DNA from: Couchioplanes azureus
GTDB taxonomy: Bacteria > Actinomycetota > Actinomycetes > Mycobacteriales > Micromonosporaceae
Assembly: GCF_014648355.1 (NCBI RefSeq)
Contig: NZ_BMQY01000015.1
Span: 38,750-102,749 of the forward strand
Reading direction: 5' to 3'
DNA: 64,000 bases
Shown: piece by piece, positions 16,339 to 25,512 of the stretch
How the letters are laid out: every line of letters starts with the position of its first letter
Numbering within the stretch: the stretch's first letter is position 1
Notes under the pieces: generated by a model
The model's database searches: none
Seen by the model: only the letters and a program-made list of their open reading frames with translations
Told to the model about the DNA's origin: nothing
Made by a program: the position numbers and the translations under genes

Positions 16339-17815
16339 CGGGCGGGCGGCATCGCGCGACACGTCGCCGCAGGAACGCAGGCGGCGAGCCGACCTGTGGC
16401 AGGCCGGCGCTGACGAGCGCGAGCGGCTCGCTGACGAGCGGGAGCGGCTGGCGGACGAGCGCGAGTCGCTGGCCGACGAGCGGGAGCGCCTGGCCGATCG
16501 TCTGGAACGGGAGCTGGAGCGGCAGGACTCCGACCGGGCGATGCGCGCCGCGACGATCGGCGAGACGGACGACGCCGCCGAGGCGGCGGCGACTCAGGCG
16601 GCGGTGCGCCGGGCCGAGGCCGCGGTGCAGCGGGCGGAGGCGGAGCTGGAGCGGACGCGGCAGGCCGCCGCCCGGGCGCAGGCGCGCGCCGCCCTTCGCG
16701 CGGCGCGCGCCGAACGGGGCGCAACTGCTCGCAGCGCGGGACCGGCCGCCGATACCGAGGAATGCGCATGGTCGGCCGATCGGCGTGACTTCGTCGCCGC
16801 GGAACGCGACGTTCAGGCCACCGAACGCGACGCGGTGGCGGACCGGCGCGAGGAGACCGCCGGGCTGCGCGAGCGGCTGGCCGACGAGCGCGAACGCGGA
16901 TTGCTGGACCGGGAACGGCGCTCGAACCGGCTCGACCCGGCCGGCCACCGGCCGCGGCCGGCACGGCTCGACGCCGGCGGAGGTCCCACGGACGACGCGC
17001 AGGCACGGGCCGCCGGTGAACGCCAGCGCGTGCGTGCCGCGGCCGATCGGCGCGCCGCCGCGCACGACCGGGACCGGGCCGCCGCGGAGTGGGGCCCGCA
17101 GGCGTACGGGCCGATGCTGCTGGCCAGTTTCGCCCCACTGGCCCGGCAGTTGTTCGACAACGACGACTTGCCCACCGCGCTCGCCCAGGTGCTCAAGCTC
17201 ACCGTGGCGGCCGTGGCCGGATGCGACTGCGCCAGCGTCACGCTGGTCCGGCACGGGCGCGTCGTGCGTACCGTGACCAGCGACGCGGACGCCGCCGAGC
17301 TCGACGACGTCCAGTTCGCGACCGGCATCGGCCCGGCCCCGGAGGCGATGTACGGCGAGGATCCCGTCTACGTTCCCGACCTGCCGGCCGCGCGCCGCTG
17401 GCCGGTGCTGGCCGCCACCGCGGCCCAGCTGGGCATGAGCAGCGCTCTGTCCTACGGCCTGTACGTCCAGCGGCCGGCGCACTGGTCGGCGCTCGGTGCC
17501 TTCACCCTCTACGCGGCGGCACCCGATGCGTTCGGCGACGACGACCACGACTTCGGCTCCATCCTCGCGGCCTACCTCGCGGTTGCCGTCGCCGCCGCAC
17601 AGCGCCAGGACGAGGTCGGCCGCCGTGAAGCCGCGTTGCACCGAGCACTGAGCACCCGCGACATCATCGGGCAGGCCAAGGGGATCCTGATGGGACGCCA
17701 GCACTTGTCCGCCGGCGAAGCGTTCGACCAGTTGCGTCGCGTCTCTCAACAGCTCAACCGCAAACTCGCCGACGTCGCCCAGCACCTGGCGGAGACCGGA
17801 GAGATGCCGACGTAG
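16325..17815 (+). CDS. Coiled-coil GAF-ANTAR transcription antiterminator
   Basis: 496 residues; GTG at 16325. Residues about 20-60 are near-perfect heptads of the type DERERLA, followed by Ala/Arg/Glu-rich helix to about 250: a long coiled coil. Next comes a GAF domain (about 255-425; ALAQVLKLTVAAVAGCDCAS, VPDLPAARRWPVLA). The last 65 residues are an ANTAR RNA-binding domain with RDIIGQAKGILMGRQHLSAG and AFDQLRRVSQQLNRKLADVA. ANTAR proteins bind paired hairpins in nascent RNA to prevent termination. GAF-ANTAR is common in actinomycetes, but this long heptad arm is unusual. It forms a unit with the STAS gene it overlaps. Confidence 0.88.
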   Translation: MSEADGRAASRDTSPQERRRRADLWQAGADERERLADERERLADERESLADERERLADRLERELERQDSDRAMRAATIGETDDAAEAAATQAAVRRAEAAVQRAEAELERTRQAAARAQARAALRAARAERGATARSAGPAADTEECAWSADRRDFVAAERDVQATERDAVADRREETAGLRERLADERERGLLDRERRSNRLDPAGHRPRPARLDAGGGPTDDAQARAAGERQRVRAAADRRAAAHDRDRAAAEWGPQAYGPMLLASFAPLARQLFDNDDLPTALAQVLKLTVAAVAGCDCASVTLVRHGRVVRTVTSDADAAELDDVQFATGIGPAPEAMYGEDPVYVPDLPAARRWPVLAATAAQLGMSSALSYGLYVQRPAHWSALGAFTLYAAAPDAFGDDDHDFGSILAAYLAVAVAAAQRQDEVGRREAALHRALSTRDIIGQAKGILMGRQHLSAGEAFDQLRRVSQQLNRKLADVAQHLAETGEMPT

Positions 17816-17825
17816 GGCTGCGCCG

Positions 17826-18371
17826 TCAGTGTGGTCGCGCGGCGGCGAACACGCCCGGACGGGGTACGGGACCGACGCCGGATTCGCGTCCGGGCCGGAG
17901 CCTGGCGTGGCGCTGCCCCGGGCCGGCCCCGTCGCGTGCGGCGAGGGCGTCGGCGACCGCACCGGTGGCGAATCCGTAGACGGCCTTGTGCAGGACGTCG
18001 ACCGCGAGCTCGCCCCGCGGCCAGGTCTGCGGCGGAGCGCCCACCCCGGTGGCGTTCTCCAGGATCTGGTCGGCGGTCAGGCGCACCACCGTGAACATGC
18101 CCGAGGCCCAGGGACCGCGCAGCCCGGCCCGCGCCATGACACCGCGTACCACGCCGAGGGCGGCCGCCTGTCCGTAGTGCATGGTCAGATTCAGCCGCCG
18201 GTCCCGGTGATCCGGTCGCTCCCGCAGGCCGGTCAGCCGGGCCAGCACCCGAGCCGGCACGTACGAGTCCGGTCTCCCGGTGACCCGCTGTTCGAGCTTC
18301 TCCGCCACGGTCATGGCCACTGCCCCGGCCAGCCCCGCGACCAGCCCTTGCCACATGGCTCTTCTCAGCAT
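17826..18371 (-). CDS. Hypothetical membrane-associated protein
   Basis: 181 residues from ATG 18371. It starts with one hydrophobic helix (MWQGLVAGLAGAVAMTVAEK) and has further short hydrophobic segments (GQAAALGVVRGVMARAG; KAVYGFATGAVADALAAR). The layout resembles small DUF-type proteins described as hypothetical membrane proteins in actinomycetes. The basic, proline-rich C-terminal 40 residues look disordered. Its stop lies only ten bases from the stop of the convergent GAF-ANTAR gene and no hairpin separates them. Function unknown. Confidence 0.6.
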   Translation of the reverse strand: MLRRAMWQGLVAGLAGAVAMTVAEKLEQRVTGRPDSYVPARVLARLTGLRERPDHRDRRLNLTMHYGQAAALGVVRGVMARAGLRGPWASGMFTVVRLTADQILENATGVGAPPQTWPRGELAVDVLHKAVYGFATGAVADALAARDGAGPGQRHARLRPGRESGVGPVPRPGVFAAARPH

Positions 18372-18700
18372 GTGCGCCGCGTACCCCGTGCTGCGCCGCT
18401 TACTCCCGTCATCCGGGGACGGCCCTGCTTGATCAGGATCGGCCAGGGCCAACCCGGGCATTCCCGCGACGCGGCATGCGCGCGTCGCTGTGCGGAACGG
18501 ACCGCCGGAGGGTGACTCCACCGGCGTGGTGCGGCGCTGACCGTGAGGTACCCGCCGAGGTGCGCGCCGGTTGCCGTTCGGGATCGAGTCGTCCGTGCGC
18601 CGGCGCCCGGCTCAGCGACCGCAGGCGTACGCCGATACAGCAGACGTTTGCGGCCGCCGGAAGTGAGGCCACCACGCGATGTCTCGGATGGGGAATCTCG

Positions 18701-19423
18701 GTGTTCAGCGTTCTTATCGGTTGGATGGCTGCAGGGCTGTCCGTCACCCTGCTGTGGCCGCAGGTCTGGACGTCGGCCGTACGCCGGCGGACCGCCGGGC
18801 TGTCTCCGACCGCGACCTGGCTGGGCGTCGCGCTGCCGCTCGGCTGGATTGAGTACGGCCTGCTGATCGGCGATCCGGTGCAGATCGTCACGAACACCGT
18901 GACCGGGCTGGCGGGGCTCGCCATCCTGGTCGCCCTGCTGGTCGCCCGCCCGGACCTGCGCCGGCGCCGGACCGGCCTGGGCGCGGCGAGCGGCGCCACG
19001 GCTCTGTTGGCCGTCACGGCCGCCGCCGCCGGCCTCGCGTACCTGCCCGGATCGGACGACCGCGCCCTCGGCTCCGCCCTGGGAGTGGCCCTGACCGGCG
19101 CGGTCCTGCTGGCCAACCTCCCGCAACCGCTCGCCCTGCTGCGCGACCGCGGGCAGGATCTCTCCGGTGTCTCCGGGCTCCGGTGGGGCCTGTCGGCCGC
19201 GGCCAATCTCTGCTGGGCCGGGTACGCGCACGACACCGGTCAGTCCGCGGTGCTGGTGTGCTCGCTCGCCGGCCTGATCTCCTGCCTGGTGGTGTGCGTC
19301 GTCCTGGTCATGGCCCGGCGGCCGGCGCCGGTGTCCGCGGCTGCCGTACCGGCCGGCGTGGTGGCCGTGCCGCGAGCCGCCGCCGACACCGACGCCCTGG
19401 TGCTGTCCGTGGCGGCGGCGTGA
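18701..19423 (+). CDS. PQ-loop (SemiSWEET-like) membrane protein
   Basis: 240 residues from GTG 18701, preceded by GGGGAA. Seven or so hydrophobic helices are arranged as two halves. Each half begins with a proline-glutamine pair in a helix (LLWPQVW in the first, LLANLPQPLALL in the second), the signature of PQ-loop transporters. Bacterial relatives move small sugars or are uncharacterised. A longer open frame upstream to 18476 is low-complexity and lacks a good ribosome site. The C-terminal 40 residues are Ala/Val/Pro-rich and probably cytosolic. No sugar-catabolism genes adjoin it. Confidence 0.75.
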   Translation: MFSVLIGWMAAGLSVTLLWPQVWTSAVRRRTAGLSPTATWLGVALPLGWIEYGLLIGDPVQIVTNTVTGLAGLAILVALLVARPDLRRRRTGLGAASGATALLAVTAAAAGLAYLPGSDDRALGSALGVALTGAVLLANLPQPLALLRDRGQDLSGVSGLRWGLSAAANLCWAGYAHDTGQSAVLVCSLAGLISCLVVCVVLVMARRPAPVSAAAVPAGVVAVPRAAADTDALVLSVAAA

Positions 19424-19498
19424 TCTCGTCCTGCCGGCGGGCAGCAACATCGATAGCCGTCTGAGGATGAGGCGAGCGGCCGGGCTAGCATTCCTGTC

Positions 19499-20455
19499 AT
19501 GATCGACTACGTTGCCGCGGACTTCGGCATCCGTCTGGTCTCCGTCGAAGCGATCGACGGCGGGGTGGACCGGGCGGCGCAGAACATGCGGGGACGCACG
19601 GCAACGGCCGCATACGCGATCAAGTGGTCCGCCGGTGGCACCGCGGCCGGACTCGTGGTGCCCAGCGCCCTCGCCGATCGGGGGCTGCGGGCGGTGGCCG
19701 CTCCGGTCCGGACGCGGGACGGTCGTCTGTGGTCGGAGCGGGACGGGCGCCGCCTGTCGGTCGTGCCGTGGGTGGGTGACCGTTCCGGTCTCGACGGTGG
19801 CCTGGACGAGGCCCAGTGGCGCGAGTTCGGCGCGGTGCTCGCCGCGGCGCATGCGCTGCCGGTCACGCCGGAGCTGGCGGCCGTGCTACCCGTCGCCGGC
19901 CACGAGCAGGACCTCGCGGCGACCCGGGCGACCCAGGAACTGCTGCAGTCCTCGCCACCGCCCGACGACATCGCCGCCCGGACCCGCGAGATCTGGATGG
20001 CGCACGCGGAACGCATCGCGGCGGTCGCGGACCGGGTCGAGTCGCTGGCGCCGGCGGTGACGCCGTCGACGGTGTGCCACACCGACCCTCACCTGGGCAA
20101 CGTCCTGGCGGCGCCCGGCCGGACGTGGCTGATCGACTGGGATGACGCGGCGTTGTCCACGCCCGAGCACGACCTCATGTTCGTCCTCGGCGGAACCTAC
20201 GGCGACGAGCACATCGGCGCCCGGGAACGGGACTGGTTCTTCGAGGGCTACGGGCCGGTGACGGTGGACCCCCGCCGCCTTGCGTACTGGCGTGGCAGCC
20301 GTGGTCTCGCGGACATCGCATTCCTCGCCGGGGAGGCGTTCACGCCCGGCGACTATGGCGACACCTGGCGGGCGAGGGCAGTGCGGCTGCTGGAGGCGAA
20401 CCTCCGGCCCGATGCCCTCATAGCGATGGCAATGGACCCGTTCGACGCCGGCTAG
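19499..20455 (+). CDS. Aminoglycoside phosphotransferase (APH) family kinase
   Basis: 318 residues. The catalytic loop CHTDPHLGNVL carries the HxDxxxxN motif, and LIDWDDAALSTPEHDL holds the magnesium-binding Asp, as in APH/choline-kinase enzymes. The closest match in form is to spectinomycin phosphotransferase-like (APH(9)) proteins, but such chromosomal homologues usually act on unknown small molecules, so I would not call resistance. The N-lobe has a usable lysine strand (TAAYAIKWSAGG). It is monocistronic, ending in a very strong shared terminator. Confidence 0.85.
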   Translation: MIDYVAADFGIRLVSVEAIDGGVDRAAQNMRGRTATAAYAIKWSAGGTAAGLVVPSALADRGLRAVAAPVRTRDGRLWSERDGRRLSVVPWVGDRSGLDGGLDEAQWREFGAVLAAAHALPVTPELAAVLPVAGHEQDLAATRATQELLQSSPPPDDIAARTREIWMAHAERIAAVADRVESLAPAVTPSTVCHTDPHLGNVLAAPGRTWLIDWDDAALSTPEHDLMFVLGGTYGDEHIGARERDWFFEGYGPVTVDPRRLAYWRGSRGLADIAFLAGEAFTPGDYGDTWRARAVRLLEANLRPDALIAMAMDPFDAG

Positions 20456-20482
20456 CAAGGCCTCGGGGGATCGCCGGCCATG

Positions 20483-20515
20483 CCGAACGGCCCGGCGAGG
20501 CGCCGGGCCGTTCGG
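20483..20515. terminator. Bidirectional terminator between APH-type and secreted-protein genes
   Basis: A perfect 15-bp inverted repeat (CCGAACGGCCCGGCG) with loop AGG lies between two convergent stop codons and is followed by a short T-containing stretch. It is among the best terminators in the window. Confidence 0.92.
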
Positions 20516-20544
20516 TTGGGGGGGTGGGTCACGTTCGCCGGTTG

Positions 20545-21297
20545 TCAGGCGCGGATCGCGTTGAGCAGGATCTTGCCCTCCTGGCGGGCGCAGCTGCCCC
20601 AGCCGTTGGCGGTGCTGACCTTCAGCACGTAGGCGCGCTTGGCGTCCAGGCCGCTGAACGTGCGGGTCAGCTTGGCGGTGGTCCAGCCCGTCTGGGTGGT
20701 GGTGACGGTGCTGATCACCTTGTTGTCGGCCAGCCGGACCAGCTGGAGCTTGGTGGTGACCGCGATGGTGGGCCTCTTGAGGTCGTCGCCGCGGGCGCCG
20801 CCGGCGGGACCGACCAGGTAGCCCTTCCACTGCGGGGCGGACATCTCGAAGACGGCCCGGCTGCGGTCGGTGCCGCGGTAACCGCGCGCCTTGGTCACGA
20901 TCGTGGGCGCGAGGGACTTCTCGGTGACGGTGATCTGGTCGCCCTGGCCGAAGGCGTCCTCGGCCCGCACGGTGATCTTGTACGTGCTGCAGGCGTTCGG
21001 GGTGGCCACGCTCAGGTGGTGCCGGCCGTCGGCCAGGGCCTGGGTGGCCGGGACGAGGGTGCTCGCCACGGTGGCCGCGCCGTCCTTGACGGTGACCCGG
21101 TAGCGGGCGGCGTGGCTGACCGGCTTCCAGTAGACGTCGGTCTGGGTGGCGCTGCTCGCCGAGCGGACCTGCTGCACACCCATCGGGACGCCGGGAACCT
21201 CGGCGTCGGCGGCGGCCGACGCCGCTTGCGGGGCGGCGAGCACGGCGCCGGCCAGGGCCACACCGAGGGTGGCGACGAGGCGCGACAACTTCTTCAT
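20545..21297 (-). CDS. Secreted protein with fibronectin III-like repeats
   Basis: 250 residues. ATG 21297 is preceded by an AGGGGAA element. The signal peptide ends near PQAASAAA. The mature part shows two beta-sandwich-like halves. The first has the fibronectin III pattern (DVYWKPVSHAARYRVTVKDG) and the second is similar (LRLADNK-like strands, then LDAKRAYVLKVSTANGWGS). Two cysteines may form a disulfide. There is no catalytic signature. It is probably a cell-surface or matrix protein. It is divergent from the subtilase gene across a 259-bp gap. Confidence 0.65.
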   Translation of the reverse strand: MKKLSRLVATLGVALAGAVLAAPQAASAAADAEVPGVPMGVQQVRSASSATQTDVYWKPVSHAARYRVTVKDGAATVASTLVPATQALADGRHHLSVATPNACSTYKITVRAEDAFGQGDQITVTEKSLAPTIVTKARGYRGTDRSRAVFEMSAPQWKGYLVGPAGGARGDDLKRPTIAVTTKLQLVRLADNKVISTVTTTQTGWTTAKLTRTFSGLDAKRAYVLKVSTANGWGSCARQEGKILLNAIRA

Positions 21298-21556
21298 GTT
21301 CCCCTGCTCCTTCATGCTTGCTGACCCCGACAACATTGCCGGACCCAGGTCAAGCCGACCTCAACCGAAGTTCTGCCTTCCCGCAGATCACCGGCGAGGT
21401 GCAAGGCACTCACCACCACTGCGGTGCGAGGCACCGCGATGACTGAAGAACGAGATCTCCATTTGTCTCAGGTGCCGCACGGCGGGGCCGATGGTCGGCC
21501 TCGATCGATCGGCGGCACCTCGCCGCCGGGGTCGAGCGACGAACGGAGCTGGTGGC

Positions 21557-23008
21557 ATGCGTACCGTCGGAGCGTTTCGGCGTGGTGGTGCACTCGCGCT
21601 GGCTGCCTGCACCACTGCCCTGGTGGTTGCGGCGCCGGGTGGCCCGGCACAGGCCGACGTGACGAAGTCCACCTCGGGCGGGTGGCTCTGGGAGGGCACG
21701 ACCCGGACGGTGGGTAACGTCCGCGACGACGTGAACTTCGGTGGCCTGCCCGCGAACGTCCAGCCGACCGGCAAGGGCGTCGGCATCGCGCTGATCGACA
21801 CCGGCGTCGCGCCGGTGCCCGGTCTCCTGTCGGGCAACGTCGTCAACGGTCCGGACCTGTCCTTCGACAGCCAGGACCCGAAGACCCGGTACGTCGACCG
21901 CTTCGGCCACGGCACCCACCTGGCCGGGCTGATCTCGGCGCGGACCCCCGGCTTCACCGGTCTGGCGGCCGACGCGAAGCTCACCTCCATCAAGGTCGGC
22001 GCGGCCAACGGCGCGGTCGACGTCTCCCAGGTGATCGCCGGCATCGACTGGGCGACCGCGCACCGCAACGACGACCCCAAGAACCCGATCAAGGTCATGG
22101 TCCTCGCGTACGGCACCGACGGCACGCAGGCCTCCATCGTCGACCCGTTGTCCGCCGCGGTGGAGAACGCCTGGCGCGCCGGCATCACGGTGGTCGTGGC
22201 CGGCGGTAACGACGGGATCGGTGCCCGGCTGCGCAACCCGGCGACCGACCCGTTCGTCATCGCCGTCGGCGCCCTGGACGACAACGCCACCGCCACCTGG
22301 TCCGACGACAAGCTCGCCGACTTCAGCAGCGGCGGCAGCAGCGCCCGGTACCCGGACGTCATCTCGGCCGGTCGTTCGCTGGTCTCGCTGCGCGCGCCCG
22401 GCTCCTTCATCGACGTCCGGTACCCCGGCGCCCGGATCGGCACCAACTACTTCGTGGGCAGCGGCAGCTCGCAGGCCGCCGCGGTCACCGGCGCGGTGGT
22501 GGCCGACCTGCTCCAGCTGTTCCCGGCCCTCACGCCGAACCAGATCAAGAGCGTCATCAAGACCAGCGCACAGACCATCACCGCGTCGAACAGGGTCGCC
22601 TACAAGGTCCTCGACATCACGCGGGCGTGGAAGGCGTACTCGCAGGCGCCGCTCAGCTACAACGTGGCGAGTACCGCCCAGAGGTTCACCCCGTCGACCG
22701 GCACCGGAACGCTCGAAGGTTCGCGGGGCACCATGCACATCTCCGACGGCACGGTCGCGCTCAAGGGCGAGAACGACATCTTCGGCCCGTTCAGCACGAA
22801 GAGCTGGGCTCCCGCCAGCGCAGCACAGAAGTCCTGGTCCGGCGGCAGGTGGATGGGGCACGACTGGACCGGGACCGGCTACACCGCCGCCGCGTCCGGA
22901 ATGTCGTCCTGGACCGGCCGCTCGTGGTCGGGCCGCTCGTGGTCGGGCCGTTCCTGGTCGAACAACTCCTGGACGGCGGTGACCTGGCAGAACGCCGCCT
23001 GGTCCTGA
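21557..23008 (+). CDS. Secreted subtilisin-like serine protease (S8)
   Basis: 483 residues from the ATG at 21557 (GGAG upstream). A signal peptide ends near PAQAD. The catalytic triad is complete: Asp81 in GIALIDTGV, His118 in FGHGTHLAG, and Ser305 in GSGSSQAAAV. The oxyanion Asn218 lies in VVVAGGNDG. The serine motif GSSQAAA replaces the usual GTSMAAP. There is no obvious long propeptide. After the catalytic domain comes a beta-rich stretch. The last 45 residues are an unusual Trp/Ser/Gly tail with repeats of the form SWSGR. Because an SSI-type inhibitor is encoded 8 kb away, this enzyme is one possible target. Confidence 0.9.
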   Translation: MRTVGAFRRGGALALAACTTALVVAAPGGPAQADVTKSTSGGWLWEGTTRTVGNVRDDVNFGGLPANVQPTGKGVGIALIDTGVAPVPGLLSGNVVNGPDLSFDSQDPKTRYVDRFGHGTHLAGLISARTPGFTGLAADAKLTSIKVGAANGAVDVSQVIAGIDWATAHRNDDPKNPIKVMVLAYGTDGTQASIVDPLSAAVENAWRAGITVVVAGGNDGIGARLRNPATDPFVIAVGALDDNATATWSDDKLADFSSGGSSARYPDVISAGRSLVSLRAPGSFIDVRYPGARIGTNYFVGSGSSQAAAVTGAVVADLLQLFPALTPNQIKSVIKTSAQTITASNRVAYKVLDITRAWKAYSQAPLSYNVASTAQRFTPSTGTGTLEGSRGTMHISDGTVALKGENDIFGPFSTKSWAPASAAQKSWSGGRWMGHDWTGTGYTAAASGMSSWTGRSWSGRSWSGRSWSNNSWTAVTWQNAAWS

Positions 23009-23054
23009 CCCCGGCCCGGACCGGGTACACCACGACCGGTGCGGGTCAGGCACG

Positions 23055-23534
23055 ATGGCGGACATGCCCGTCACCGTTGCCACCCGCATCGGCGCCGCGC
23101 CCGAGGCCGTGTGGGACCTCGTCGCGGACGTCACCCGCATGGGTCAGTGGAGTCCCGAGACCACCCGCTGCCGCTGGCTCACCGAACCGCCCAGCCCCCG
23201 GGTGGGAGCCCGCTTCACCGGCACCAACGCCTACCGGGGACGGCGATGGCGCACCGAATGCACCGTCGTGGCCGCCGACCGGGGCCGCGAGTTCAGCTTC
23301 GACGTGGTCGGTGGGGGCTTCCTCACGGTGGCCCGCTGGACGTACGCGTTCCGCCCGGTCGACGACGGCTGCGAGGTGACCGAGACCTACACCGACCGCC
23401 GGGGTCTGCTGCTCAAGCTCTTCGGCATCGCCGCGCTGGGCATCACCGACCGCGACGCCCACAACCGCCGCACGATGACCGAGACGCTGGAGCGGCTCCG
23501 CGTGGCCGCGGAGGCACGGGCCGGAGCCGCCTGA
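23055..23534 (+). CDS. SRPBCC (START-like) family protein
   Basis: 159 residues. The pattern of the polyketide-cyclase/START-like fold is clear: an N-terminal strand and helix (APEAVWDLVADVTRMGQW), a central antiparallel sheet (CTVVAADRGREFSFDV, WTYAFRPVDDGCEVTETYTD) and a long C-terminal helix (TMTETLERLRVAAEA). Such proteins hold a hydrophobic cavity and bind lipids or other small molecules; the function here is unknown. It lies 46 bp downstream of the subtilase, but I see no functional link. Confidence 0.8.
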   Translation: MADMPVTVATRIGAAPEAVWDLVADVTRMGQWSPETTRCRWLTEPPSPRVGARFTGTNAYRGRRWRTECTVVAADRGREFSFDVVGGGFLTVARWTYAFRPVDDGCEVTETYTDRRGLLLKLFGIAALGITDRDAHNRRTMTETLERLRVAAEARAGAA

Positions 23535-23716
23535 GCGCCGTACCGCTCGTGGGGCTCTGTCACGTTCGGGTGGGTGACGGTGACAGGGAGGTGGCGATGT
23601 TGATGTCGTGGGTGGATGGACACCGCGGCCGAGGTGCGACAGCCCACCGATGACCTGACGGTCGGTTCGGAATGCTCCCCGGCGGACCATCCGTGCGCCG
23701 TCCCGGGGGGCGTCCG

Positions 23717-24424
23717 ATGCGACTGATCATGTTCAACACCACCATGGGGGTGGCCGCCGGGGTCGCCCTCATGCTGGTCCCGCGCTTCTGGGCCGTCGTC
23801 CGCGGTGACCGTCCGCCGCTGCTGCTCGTCAGCCACCAGCGGGCCGGCGGGGGATGGGCCGCGACCTTCGGCGTCCTCGGGGCGATCCTCGCCGGCCTGG
23901 GCTTCGTCATGACGGTGTGGCATCCCCTGGCGCCGGCCAAGGACCACATCGACACGATCTTCGGCGAGCCGACGTTGATCCTCGGCGTGCTGCTGCTCGC
24001 CGCGGCCTGGTACCTCGCCCGTAGCGGCGATCCCCTCGACCCGGACCGGCTGCGGACGGCGCTGTCGCCGGCGAGCTGGATGGTGTTCTGGCTCGGCATC
24101 GTCCTCGCCTGGTGCGCCGCCGCGATCGCGCGGTTCGACGCGGTGTCCTCGGCGCCGGCCGAGGAGCCCATCACCGGGCTGCTGCACGACTGGCCGATCA
24201 TCGAGAACCTGTTCTTCGCCATCGTCCTGTACGGCCTCGCCGCCGTCGGCTGCCTCGCCTTCCCGTTCGCGATCCGCCCGCAGAGCCGCGTCGCCTGGCC
24301 GGTCATGTACTGGGCCTGGACCGTGTCCGGCGTCGCCTTCGCGCTGTTCTCGGCGATGAACTTCTACACGCACACGGGCCTGCTGATCAACCTCGGCACG
24401 GATGGCCCGGACTTCCGCTGGTGA
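23717..24424 (+). CDS. DUF981-like integral membrane protein
   Basis: 235 residues from ATG 23717. About six membrane helices (e.g. GVLGAILAGLGFVMTVW, EPTLILGVLLLAAAWYLA, SASWMVFWLG-like helix, IENLFFAIVLYGLAAVGC). The start MRLIMFNTTMGVAAG and the overall layout fit the DUF981 family in my recollection. No catalytic motif is visible. The preceding 180 bp (23535-23716) hold no gene that I can support. Confidence 0.65.
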   Translation: MRLIMFNTTMGVAAGVALMLVPRFWAVVRGDRPPLLLVSHQRAGGGWAATFGVLGAILAGLGFVMTVWHPLAPAKDHIDTIFGEPTLILGVLLLAAAWYLARSGDPLDPDRLRTALSPASWMVFWLGIVLAWCAAAIARFDAVSSAPAEEPITGLLHDWPIIENLFFAIVLYGLAAVGCLAFPFAIRPQSRVAWPVMYWAWTVSGVAFALFSAMNFYTHTGLLINLGTDGPDFRW

Positions 24425-24503
24425 TCGCGCCGCGGCGACCGGGTAGCGGCCAGGGCGCCCGGGGTGTAGCGGGTGGTGGCGCGGCGGTGCCACCATCGCC
24501 CGC

Positions 24504-25376
24504 ATGTCGTTTCATGGACGGATGCTCGCGTTCTGCGCGGTGCTGGCGCTGGCGGGGTGCGGCGGCACGGAGGCGGTGCCCGACGCTCCGGCGACGAGCG
24601 CACCGGCCGAGCGGGGCGCCCGGGCATCGTCCGGCCCGCCGCCGGTCGAGTCGACGCACGGCCCTACCGGCACGCCGGCTCCGCGCCGTCGCGGGGCGTT
24701 GCCGCCGGTGGTGAACCACGGCCCGCGCACCGGAACGCGGGTGGCGCTGACCTTCGATGCCGACATGACCGACGCCATGATCGCTCGGCTGCGGCGCGGC
24801 GAGGTGTCCTCGTACGCGAATCTTCCGATCCTGACTCTGCTCGAGAAACGGAAGGTACCGGCGACCTTCTTCGTCACCGGCCAGTGGGCCGAGCAGTATC
24901 CGCAGGTGACGCGCAGACTCGCGGCCAATCCCCGGGTCGAGCTGGCCAACCACAGCTACGAGCACGCGGCGTTCACGGGCGATTGCTACGGGTTGCCCCG
25001 GTTGCCGGCCGACCGGATGACGGCCGACGTCGCCAGGACCTTCCGGGTGCTGGAACCGTTCGGCGGGCGTCAGACCCGGTACTTCCGGTTCCCGGGCCTC
25101 TGCCACGACGAGGCGGCGCTGCGGGCGGTGGCGCCGCTCGGCGTGACCGTGGTCGACGGCGACGTGGTCAGCGGTGACCCGTTCGCCCGCAGCGCGGCCC
25201 CCGTGGTGCAGGCGGTGCTGTCGGCGGTGCGCCCCGGCTCGATCGTGATCATGCACGTCACGGAGGCGAACGCCCAGTACACCGACGAGGCTCTGCCGCT
25301 CATCCTGGCGGGCCTCCAGCGGCGCGGCCTGGAGCCGGTCACCCTCTCCGAGCTGCTGGGTGGACAACCCGGGTGA
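24504..25376 (+). CDS. Polysaccharide deacetylase (NodB-type) lipoprotein
   Basis: 290 residues. A lipobox LAGC (Cys19) follows a short signal peptide; a Pro/Ala-rich linker leads to the NodB domain. Metal-binding motif 1 is ALTFDADMTD (Asp85, Asp87) and motif 2 is ANHSYEH (His150 and His154). Motif 3 is YFRFPGLCHD. The last conserved histidine is in IVIMHVTEAN. These residues fit an active carbohydrate esterase family 4 deacetylase acting outside the membrane, probably on peptidoglycan or another N-acetylated glycan. The gene appears monocistronic; the ABC exporter genes follow 136 bp later. Confidence 0.88.
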   Translation: MSFHGRMLAFCAVLALAGCGGTEAVPDAPATSAPAERGARASSGPPPVESTHGPTGTPAPRRRGALPPVVNHGPRTGTRVALTFDADMTDAMIARLRRGEVSSYANLPILTLLEKRKVPATFFVTGQWAEQYPQVTRRLAANPRVELANHSYEHAAFTGDCYGLPRLPADRMTADVARTFRVLEPFGGRQTRYFRFPGLCHDEAALRAVAPLGVTVVDGDVVSGDPFARSAAPVVQAVLSAVRPGSIVIMHVTEANAQYTDEALPLILAGLQRRGLEPVTLSELLGGQPG

Positions 25377-25512
25377 ATCGGCCGGCCGCGATGACGGTGT
25401 TCTGACATCGGCGGTGCCCTTCTCGTCTCGGCGGGGCAGGAGTACGGTGAGCGCAGGTGTGCCGGGAAGCCTGGTCGGCGGTTCTGTTTCCGTATGCGAC
25501 CGGAGGCCGCCG

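Noticed and set aside
16400..16510. Tandem 21-bp repeats
   Set aside because: They encode in-frame DERERLA heptads of the coiled coil in the GAF-ANTAR protein, not an independent DNA repeat.
19499..20455. Antibiotic-resistance call for the APH-like kinase
   Set aside because: Only the general kinase motifs can be seen; substrate residues cannot be assigned and no resistance context exists.
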